Shown here piece after piece: positions 32,580 through 41,737 of a DNA stretch of 46,030 nucleotides. Each line of letters opens with the position of its first letter. Position 1 is the stretch's first letter. The position numbers were made by a program, and so were the translations under genes. Source of the stretch: Nannocystaceae bacterium (GTDB lineage: Bacteria; Myxococcota_A; Polyangia; Nannocystales; Nannocystaceae); NCBI GenBank assembly GCA_019694555.1, contig JAIBBS010000051.1, positions 1 through 46,030 on the forward strand. Reading direction: 5' to 3'. A model generated the notes under the pieces. That model saw nothing but the letters and a program-made list of their open reading frames with translations, made no database searches and was not told the origin of the DNA.

Positions 32580-34871
32580 ATGCGTCGCACCTACGCCCTG
32601 TCGTCCCTGCTGACCCTGTTCGCCGCCGTCGGTTGCGAAGGCGACGACGACGCGCGACCGATTGCGCCCGAGCAGGACGACCGCGAGGCCCTGGGCGGGC
32701 AGCACGTGGCGGCGTTCGGCGAGTCGGTCTCGTTCGAGCTCGATGCCTTCGAGGTGCCCGGTGACGATGCGAGCGCGCGCGGTTTCGTCGCGATCACGCC
32801 GGCAACGCGTTCGCTGACGGCGGCGGTCGTCGTGCGCGACGCGGACGGCCAGGCCTGGCCGCTCGACGAGTTGCTCGGTGCGGCGCGCATCGACCCCGTG
32901 CTGCGGCTGCGCTTCGACGACGGCGCGGTGATCGAGATCGCCGGACGCTCGAGCCTGACGCAGCTCGAGTTCGACCTCGGCGACGTCGCGCTGCCGCGCG
33001 GCACCAACCCCGAGGTGAGCGTGCTGCTGGGCGGCGACAGCATCGGCGGCGGCCATGCGGTCCACGTCGCGCGCGTGGGCGATGTCGATCTCGACGGCGC
33101 GGTCGACTCCTCGGACCTCGTGGTGCTGTTCGCGGCGGGGCGCTACGAGACCGGCGAGCCCGCGAGCTATGGCGAGGGCGACTTCAACGGCGACGGCGTG
33201 TTCGACTCGGGCGATCTGGTCGCGCTGTTCAGCGGCGGCGACTACGAGGCTGCAGCGGTCCCGACGCCGAGCGACGAGGCCTTGGTGGTGCGCGACTATC
33301 CGCCGTACTGGCTCGCATCGGGCGACGTCGCCGACGCGTTGTTCGAGCGTCAGGCCGCGCTCGACGACGCGCTCGCGTCGGAGACCCTCGGCGCCGCCGA
33401 GCAGGCGCAGTTGCAGGAGCAGCGCGACGCGCTCGCGCGGCAGATCGAAGCCGTCCGCGGCGCCAGCTCGCGACCCGACCTCAACTACGACAACATCGAC
33501 CTGCAGGGCTACGAGGGCTGCGCGGTGACGTGTTGGCTGTCGGCGCGGTCGATCGGCGAGACGCTGTGGGAGGTGGAGCGCACCGAGTCGGGCACGTTCT
33601 GCCAGCAGTGGCACGACGACGATTGCTCGAACAAGCTCGCCGTCGACGGGCGCTTCCCCATGACGTGCGATCCGATCTCGGGCCACGGCGGGCACCCCGA
33701 CGCGCCGGGGATCGAGGGTTGGCTCGATGGCGCTCGCTATCAATATCAGGCCTGCGGTCCGCACGACGTGCAGCCGCCGCCGCTGGGCTCGGGCAGTTCG
33801 GATGCGGTCGCGGTGTGCGAGCACAACGTCGCGTTGACGATGCACTGCGAGAACTTCGGCAAGGCCTGTGCGCAGACCGGCGCGGGCGCTGCGGCGTGCG
33901 ACTACCGCGAGTCGCGCGAGGCGAGCATCGAGATCGCCGCGGCCACACGTCGGAGCCAAGGCTCGTCGCTGACGCCCAAGGCCGAGATCAGCGGCAACGT
34001 TCGCTTCTCCTCCGTGCTCGAGAGCGGTTTCGGCGTGATGATCACGCCGCAGACGCAGTCGCTCAGCGGCGTCGGCATCGCGACCGTGGACGACCCTGGC
34101 ACGGTCGACACTCCCTGCGACGAGCTCGAGGGTGACGCGGTCGGGACCATCGGCGTCGAGTGCTACGTCGAGCAGGAGTTCTTCGCGGTGAAGAAGCCCA
34201 AGGTCGCGTGCAAGCTGTTCTTGCGCGGCGAGCTCAAGGGCACCATGTCACTGGAGGACGCGAGTGCCTGCATCGGCAAGCTGGTCGGCGACGACGAGCC
34301 GGGCAATCGCGTCTTGCGGGGCCTGGGCAAGGTCGAGGAACCGGTGCGCCGCAACCACGCGGTGACCACCGCCGGCATCGGCAGCGCGGCGGCGCGAGAC
34401 CTCGCGCTCGATCCCCTGGGCATGCGCGTGGAGAATCACACCCACGCGGAAACCGCGACCTCGGAGGACGTCCACCCGGAGTTCGGCCTCGTGGGCTACG
34501 TGACCGACTCCTCGACGGCGGAGGCGTGGGCGGACGTGTCGGTGGCAGCGACGCTGACGGTCGACGGGCCCGGTGTCGGCGCGAACACGGTGTGCCTCAC
34601 CGCGCGCCCGGCGGGTCTGCCGGAGTCGAGCTTCGTGCAGGATCACGTCCTGGGCGCCCACGACGACGAGAACGCCGCGCGCTTCGGCCACTGGTGGGGT
34701 TCGCAGCTGAGCCTGAGCTGCGGCGACAAGTGGAGCCTGTTCCCGCTCGCACACGAGCTGCCCGTGCTCTGTGCCGCCGAGGCCGAGGGGCAATCGGTGG
34801 GCTGGGAGTGCGCGTTCGACCAGCTGTGCGGCGCGACGGTCGGCGCCTGCGTCGAGCCGCAGTCGGTGTGA
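32580..34871 (+). CDS. Large lipoprotein with a dockerin-like calcium-binding pair
   Basis: The 763-residue product starts with a signal peptide and lipobox A-A-V-G-C (Cys19), followed by acidic residues. Residues 168-216 contain two related loops, D-V-D-L-D-G-A-V-D-S-S-D-L and D-F-N-G-D-G-V-F-D-S-G-D-L, which match the tandem calcium loops of dockerin-type domains. The rest is not recognised: a helical segment at about 250-290 with Ala/Glu/Gln, then a long region with about 18 cysteines, probably disulfide-bonded. The gene is followed on the same strand by a serine protease lipoprotein and an EF-hand protein. The dockerin pair usually binds cohesin, but no cohesin is visible in the window. 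Confidence 0.85.
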   Translation: MRRTYALSSLLTLFAAVGCEGDDDARPIAPEQDDREALGGQHVAAFGESVSFELDAFEVPGDDASARGFVAITPATRSLTAAVVVRDADGQAWPLDELLGAARIDPVLRLRFDDGAVIEIAGRSSLTQLEFDLGDVALPRGTNPEVSVLLGGDSIGGGHAVHVARVGDVDLDGAVDSSDLVVLFAAGRYETGEPASYGEGDFNGDGVFDSGDLVALFSGGDYEAAAVPTPSDEALVVRDYPPYWLASGDVADALFERQAALDDALASETLGAAEQAQLQEQRDALARQIEAVRGASSRPDLNYDNIDLQGYEGCAVTCWLSARSIGETLWEVERTESGTFCQQWHDDDCSNKLAVDGRFPMTCDPISGHGGHPDAPGIEGWLDGARYQYQACGPHDVQPPPLGSGSSDAVAVCEHNVALTMHCENFGKACAQTGAGAAACDYRESREASIEIAAATRRSQGSSLTPKAEISGNVRFSSVLESGFGVMITPQTQSLSGVGIATVDDPGTVDTPCDELEGDAVGTIGVECYVEQEFFAVKKPKVACKLFLRGELKGTMSLEDASACIGKLVGDDEPGNRVLRGLGKVEEPVRRNHAVTTAGIGSAAARDLALDPLGMRVENHTHAETATSEDVHPEFGLVGYVTDSSTAEAWADVSVAATLTVDGPGVGANTVCLTARPAGLPESSFVQDHVLGAHDDENAARFGHWWGSQLSLSCGDKWSLFPLAHELPVLCAAEAEGQSVGWECAFDQLCGATVGACVEPQSV

Positions 34872-35008
34872 CGACGCGGTCGCGCGCGACGACGCAGCCC
34901 GGCGGTCACGCGCGGGGGCGCGAACGCGGACGCGGCGCCCGCCGCAGACGGCCCGGCACGACCGTCTCGTGATCCGGGCCGCGGTCGTCGGCGTTTCCCC
35001 AGACACCG

Positions 35009-36073
35009 ATGAAGACTCTCACCCGTTTCCTTCCGCTCGCGCTCCTCACTGCGTTGCCTGGCTGCGACTCCGAGGCCGCGCCCGACGCTGCGATCCCCCG
35101 CCTCGATGTCGACACACCCGGCGCGCTGGTGCACTGCGGCACCGGCAGCTACGACCTCGCGCAGATGAACGAGACCCTGCGCGCGTATCCGGCGCTCGCG
35201 GAAGCGATCGGCATCGAGCAGGTGGCGACCTGCGACGACGCGCCGGCATACCTCGCAGCGGTGGCGGACTACATCGAGGGCTTCCCGTCCGAGCCGCTGT
35301 CGCACGTCGACGACGGAGACGGATTCCGCATCGCGTTCGCAGAGGAATCCGATCTCGTCCGGCCTGGCGTGCTGGAGATCCGCAACATCTGTACCGGCGT
35401 GCTCATCCACGAGCGTGCCCTGATCACCGCGGCGCACTGCGTCGACGACCTCGCGCCCGCGAGTGGAACGAAGAACTTCTGGGCCGATGACTTCGGCATC
35501 GACAACTTCGGTGGCGGCAGCTACTTCGGCACCGTGCGCGTGAACATCCACCCCGACTACGCGGGTACCGGCGATGGCTACGTCGGCGACGACGGCGACG
35601 ACATCGCGGTGGTCAAGCTCACGAGCGGTTCGTTCGGCTTCCCGGACAGTCATCGACACCGCATCTACACCGGGTCGATGTCCACGATCGGCGTGATGCG
35701 GTTGTTCGGCCGCGGCGTGATCTCGCACGACGGTGGGGGCTCGGGCGTGCTGCGCAAGATGGTGTTCGATCCCGACTGGGTCGGACCCAAGCACTTTCTC
35801 ATGGACGCGGAGACCAGCCGCGTGTGCAAGGGCGACTCCGGCGGGCCGGTCATGGATCTGCTGCCCGATGGCGTGACGCGCGTGGTCGCCGGGCTGACGA
35901 CCTCGATCGAGATTCCGTGGGAGGGAGCCATGTGCGCCAAGCCCGACGGCAAGCAGCGCGCGGTCAGGCTGCAGGACAAGGTGCGGTGGATCGACGAGAT
36001 GATCGGAGGCACCGACCACGACGACTGCACCTCGCTGGTGATGGACGGGTGGCAGTACGAACGGTGCTGGTGA
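35009..36073 (+). CDS. Trypsin-like serine protease lipoprotein
   Basis: The 354-residue product has lipobox A-L-P-G-C (Cys19). A chymotrypsin-fold protease domain spans about 110-335 with all three catalytic residues: His143 (T-A-A-H-C), Asp198 (D-D-I-A-V-V-K-L) and Ser277 (G-D-S-G-G-P-V). Before it lies a 90-residue N-terminal region that could be a propeptide. It is likely attached to the outer membrane or cell surface and cleaves extracellular proteins. The S1 specificity cannot be told with confidence. It is 137 bases after the dockerin-like lipoprotein and 73 bases before the EF-hand gene, all on one strand, so joint transcription is possible. Confidence 0.93.
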   Translation: MKTLTRFLPLALLTALPGCDSEAAPDAAIPRLDVDTPGALVHCGTGSYDLAQMNETLRAYPALAEAIGIEQVATCDDAPAYLAAVADYIEGFPSEPLSHVDDGDGFRIAFAEESDLVRPGVLEIRNICTGVLIHERALITAAHCVDDLAPASGTKNFWADDFGIDNFGGGSYFGTVRVNIHPDYAGTGDGYVGDDGDDIAVVKLTSGSFGFPDSHRHRIYTGSMSTIGVMRLFGRGVISHDGGGSGVLRKMVFDPDWVGPKHFLMDAETSRVCKGDSGGPVMDLLPDGVTRVVAGLTTSIEIPWEGAMCAKPDGKQRAVRLQDKVRWIDEMIGGTDHDDCTSLVMDGWQYERCW

Positions 36074-36132
36074 CGAGCCGCCGTTCGCACACAGCCGTGA
36101 TCCGATCGCCCGCTGCCGACTCTGCCGTGGCC

Positions 36133-36138
36133 GAGGAG
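36133..36138 (+). promoter_or_regulatory. GAGGAG ribosome binding site of the EF-hand gene
   Basis: GAGGAG ends 8 bases before the ATG at 36147. It is among the strongest Shine-Dalgarno matches in the window, where many genes lack one. Confidence 0.6.
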
Positions 36139-36146
36139 ACCCGACC

Positions 36147-36437
36147 ATGGCACTTCCGATCACCATCGTGACCATCGCCGCCATCGCCATCAGCAGCTTC
36201 GCGCCGGCCGCCAAGGCGCCCGCGAAGCAGCCCGATCGCACGCCCGAAGAGGTGTTCACGCACCTCGACGCCAACGGCGACGGACAGCTCGATCCCGGCG
36301 AGTTCCGTGGCAAGCGCGAGGGCAAGGCCGCGAAGCGGCGCGCGGAGGCGTTCCGCAAGATGGACCGCGACGGCAGCGGCGGGCTGTCGCCCGACGAGCT
36401 GCGCGCGGGCTTCCAGCATCACCGCGACAGCGAGTGA
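36147..36437 (+). CDS. Small secreted EF-hand protein
   Basis: The 96-residue product has a signal-like hydrophobic start (I-T-I-V-T-I-A-A-I-A-I) with probable cleavage near F-A-P-A-A. Two EF-hand loops follow: D-A-N-G-D-G-Q-L-D-P-G-E at about 41-52 and D-R-D-G-S-G-G-L-S-P-D-E at about 73-84, both with the Asp/Glu positions for calcium. The segment between them is basic (K-R-E-G-K-A-A-K-R-R). Small exported EF-hand proteins are common in myxobacteria and planctomycetes, generally of unknown role. It follows the protease lipoprotein and precedes a strong hairpin terminator. Confidence 0.9.
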   Translation: MALPITIVTIAAIAISSFAPAAKAPAKQPDRTPEEVFTHLDANGDGQLDPGEFRGKREGKAAKRRAEAFRKMDRDGSGGLSPDELRAGFQHHRDSE

Positions 36438-36492
36438 GCAGCGTCGCGTCGCCGAGTGGGCGTCGCGCGCCAGCTCGGGCCCGCCGAGCGTG

Positions 36493-36532
36493 CCAGGGCC
36501 GCGATCGATCCGATCGCGGCCCTGGTCGTTTT
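36493..36532 (+). terminator. Intrinsic terminator, perfect 15-base stem
   Basis: Bases 36493-36507 and 36511-36525 are perfectly complementary (stem CCAGGGCCGCGATCG, loop ATC) and are followed by TCGTTTT. It lies 56 bases after the EF-hand stop codon and before the sigma-factor gene. It is the clearest intrinsic terminator in the window. Confidence 0.85.
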
Positions 36533-36688
36533 GATGGATCGGCGGTTTCGCGTCGTCGACCCCGGCGCCCGCCCCCCGCGCCGTGGGCCCGGCGGCCGCA
36601 CGCGGGGCTGGACCGCGCCCTGCCGAACCCGGGCGTTTCGGCCGTTCGCGGCCCGCGCGAGCGATCGCGAAAAAAAATTCGTCCCCCC

Positions 36689-36727
36689 TGTCATGTCCAG
36701 GCCGCCCGCCGTGACATGGGTCTGGAC
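36689..36727. repeat. Interleaved inverted repeats before the sigma-factor gene
   Basis: TGTCA (36689) pairs with TGACA (36712-36716), and GTCCAG (36695-36700) with CTGGAC (36722-36727). The arms alternate rather than nest. An A8 run and a C6 run lie just upstream. This may be an operator or autoregulated promoter region of the sigma-factor gene. The remainder of 36533-36688 holds nothing I can name. Confidence 0.35.
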
Positions 36728-36728
36728 G

Positions 36729-38624
36729 ATGGAACTCGACCCCGGCAAGACGCCCGCGCTCGCGGAGCTGGTGACGCGCTACCACGCGCTGGTCTGCGCG
36801 GTGGCCTACGGCGCGACCGGTGACCGGGCGCTGTCCGAGGACGTCGCGCAGGACACGTTCGTCGTGGCGTGGCGCGGGCGCGACCGCCTGCGCGATCCCT
36901 CGCGCATCCGGCAGTGGCTGTGTGCGATCGCCCGGCACCTCGCGCTCAACACCCGCCGCGCGCCCCGTCACGAGCCCATCGAAGCCGACGCCGCGATCCC
37001 AGCGGAGGTCGACCTGCACGCGGGACTCGAACGCGAGGAGCAAGGCGCGCTGGTGTGGCACGCGCTCGCGAGCATCCCCGAGACGTACCGCGTCGCGATG
37101 GTGCTGTACTACCGCGAGGACAAGTCGGTCGCCGAGGTCGCGCGGACGCTGGGCATCTCCGAGGCCAACGCGCTGCAGCGGCTCGCGCGGGGACGCCGTC
37201 ACCTCCAGCGCGGCATCGAGGATCTCGTCGAGCGCTCGCTGGCCGCGAGCAAGCCCGATCGCACGCGGCGCGAGGCGGTGATCGCCGCCGTCGCTGCCGA
37301 TCTCACACCAGTGTCCGCAGACGCAGCGCTCGAGGCCGCTCGCGTCGCCGTCGACTCAGCCTCGTGGAAGACGATGCTCATGAAGATCGCAATCGCGACG
37401 TGTGCAACCGCTGGCGCCGTGGCGCTGGCGCACTGGGGATGTGCGGCCGAGCTCGAGCGCGAGCCGGCCGCCGCGGGGTCGCAACGAGTGGCGCCGCTCG
37501 ACGATCGCGAGCGCGAGCCCGCGGACGCCGACGCGGCGCGCGAGCAGTCGCAGCTGGCCGAGCTCGAGCGCGCGAGCCAGGCACGCCGTGGCGGTCGCGG
37601 CCGCGGTGCCCACCAGGACGACGCGACCTCGACGCAGCTGCCGAGCTACCGCCTGTCGCTGGTCGACGCGGACGGCGTCGCGGTCAATCTCGCCGGCGGC
37701 GCCTCGGGGCTGATGGGCGCGAACGAAGCGCTGGGCATCGACCTGCCGACGAAGCCGCGTGAGCCGCAGCGCACGATCTCCGGTCGCGTCGTCGATGCCT
37801 CGGGCGCGCCGGTGCCCGGCGCGGTGGTGATCGCCGGCTCGCACCTGACGATGATGCTCGAGACCTCGGTCTCCGCCCGAGCGGGCGACGAGACCGACGC
37901 CCGCGGACGCTTCGAGGTGAGCGTCGACGCCACGGAAAGTTGTGCCGTGCTCGCACTGCACGCGCAGGGGTGGTCGGCGATCGAGCACCTCGCGGCCGGC
38001 ACCACGGACGCGTCGCTCGATCTCGAGCTCGGCGCGCCGGTGCGGGTGCACGGGACCGCGCGGCGCGGCGGGTCCGCGCAAGACGGCGCGGTGCTGCTGA
38101 TCGACGGGCCGCGCAACGTGCTGTGGTCGTTCCCGACCGACGACGCCGGCAACTACGAGGCCCTGGTGCCGCGCGGCGCGTTCACGCTGGGCTTCCGCGC
38201 CGGCGAGCGCCTGTCCGCCAGCGAGCCGCAGGTGCGCAAGCCCATCGATCTGCGCGCCGGTGCCGAGCTCGCGTGGGATCCCGAGATCGCGATCGGCACG
38301 CGCCTGGTCGTCGACGTGCCCATGCCCACCGGCGACGCCGAGGACGTGGTGATGTTCTGGGTCGGCGTCGTGCCCGGTCGCAGCGCACCGAAGGACGTCG
38401 AGGCACTGCGTGCACTCGCCAAGCGCGACGACACCGTGCTGCTGCGCGGACACGGCGGCGAGGATCTCGACGAGGTGTTCGAGTTCGAGGATCTCTCCGC
38501 TGGCAGCTACACCGTGTGCGCGCACGCGGACCCGCGCAAGCCCGCCGCGGCGCCGGCGTACGCCTGCCGCGAGGTCGCGGTGAAGTCCGGCGAAGCGGTG
38601 CAGGAGCTGAAGATGAGCTGGTAG
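36729..38624 (+). CDS. Membrane-tethered ECF sigma factor with carboxypeptidase-regulatory-like domain
   Basis: With the ATG at 36729 the product has 631 residues. Residues 12-76 are sigma region 2 (L-S-E-D-V-A-Q-D-T-F-V-V-A-W, then I-R-Q-W-L-C-A-I-A-R) and 106-160 region 4 (I-P-E-T-Y-R-V-A-M-V-L, then S-V-A-E-V-A-R-T-L-G-I-S-E). A basic stretch and one membrane helix at 218-238 (K-I-A-I-A-T-C-A-T-A-G-A) follow, then a charged linker, a carboxypeptidase regulatory-like sandwich from 348 (S-G-R-V-V-D-A-S-G-A-P-V-P-G-A), and a further beta-rich region. This places the sigma domain in the cytoplasm and a beta-sandwich outside. No anti-sigma gene is adjacent. The ATG at 36693 would add 12 residues. 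Release by proteolysis or direct signalling is inference. Confidence 0.92.
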   Translation: MELDPGKTPALAELVTRYHALVCAVAYGATGDRALSEDVAQDTFVVAWRGRDRLRDPSRIRQWLCAIARHLALNTRRAPRHEPIEADAAIPAEVDLHAGLEREEQGALVWHALASIPETYRVAMVLYYREDKSVAEVARTLGISEANALQRLARGRRHLQRGIEDLVERSLAASKPDRTRREAVIAAVAADLTPVSADAALEAARVAVDSASWKTMLMKIAIATCATAGAVALAHWGCAAELEREPAAAGSQRVAPLDDREREPADADAAREQSQLAELERASQARRGGRGRGAHQDDATSTQLPSYRLSLVDADGVAVNLAGGASGLMGANEALGIDLPTKPREPQRTISGRVVDASGAPVPGAVVIAGSHLTMMLETSVSARAGDETDARGRFEVSVDATESCAVLALHAQGWSAIEHLAAGTTDASLDLELGAPVRVHGTARRGGSAQDGAVLLIDGPRNVLWSFPTDDAGNYEALVPRGAFTLGFRAGERLSASEPQVRKPIDLRAGAELAWDPEIAIGTRLVVDVPMPTGDAEDVVMFWVGVVPGRSAPKDVEALRALAKRDDTVLLRGHGGEDLDEVFEFEDLSAGSYTVCAHADPRKPAAAPAYACREVAVKSGEAVQELKMSW

Positions 38625-38640
38625 TGGCGCGACGGCCGAG

Positions 38641-41223
<2,583 letters not shown>

Positions 41224-41235
41224 GGCGTGCCCAGC

Positions 41236-41241
41236 AGCGTA
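41236..41241 (-). promoter_or_regulatory. Candidate -10 box (TACGCT) of the kinase gene
   Basis: TACGCT on the minus strand ends 12 bases before the GTG start at 41223 and fits the TAYNNT pattern of this window. No strong ribosome binding site is seen between it and the start. Confidence 0.35.
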
Positions 41242-41357
41242 GCAGTCGCGCCCGTCGCTCCGGCGGGTGCGGCACCGCGGCCACTGAACGCGTCCGCAGC
41301 GCCGGCGAGGTCGGGAATTTGCCGCTGTGGTCCGCGGGATCCGAAAATCCTCGCCGC

Positions 41358-41702
41358 GTGTTCCGTCCGATCCGCAGCCTCATCGCGCTGGCACTGCTCG
41401 CAGGGCTGGTGTGGTGCTCGTTCAAGGTGCCCATCGGCCGCCGCACCTTCGCGCAGCACGTCGACCGCATCGGCGCCACGCCCGAGGCCAAGGAGCTGGT
41501 CGACTCGACCCGCAGCTCGGTGTCGCCGGTGCTCGAGGACGCGACCGATCGCATGCTCGGCGAGTACATCGAGGCGCCGACGCAGGCACCGCCGGGCGCC
41601 GCGGCGCCGCGGCCCAAGCCCGGCAACGAGCCGCGCGAGCCCGGACGACGCCGGGTGCCGGGCCACGGTGAGGGCTCGGTGCCCGCGCGCGCGGCACGAT
41701 AG
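41358..41702 (+). CDS. Small single-pass membrane protein
   Basis: The GTG at 41358 gives 114 residues: basic start (F-R-P-I-R-S), one membrane helix at about 7-22 (L-I-A-L-A-L-L-A-G-L-V-W), then a charged region with a helix (A-K-E-L-V-D-S-T-R) and a Pro/Arg/Gly-rich tail. The frame continues upstream to 41049, but that part overlaps the kinase gene and is not protein-like. It could be a membrane-anchored accessory protein; I do not recognise a family. It precedes the TonB-dependent receptor gene by 35 bases on the same strand. Confidence 0.65.
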   Translation: MFRPIRSLIALALLAGLVWCSFKVPIGRRTFAQHVDRIGATPEAKELVDSTRSSVSPVLEDATDRMLGEYIEAPTQAPPGAAAPRPKPGNEPREPGRRRVPGHGEGSVPARAAR

Positions 41703-41719
41703 CGGACCGCGGCGGGTGA

Positions 41720-41725
41720 TATCCT
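41720..41725 (+). promoter_or_regulatory. Candidate -10 box (TATCCT) of the TonB-receptor gene
   Basis: TATCCT ends 12 bases before the ATG at 41738, fitting the TAYNNT pattern. It is the same hexamer as before nudC. If real, the receptor gene has its own promoter within the 35-base gap. Confidence 0.4.
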
Positions 41726-41737
41726 GCCGCGCACTGC

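Noticed and set aside
36669-36687. The A8 and C6 runs as a terminator
   Set aside because: There is no stem before the A-run on either strand; the real terminator is at 36493-36532.
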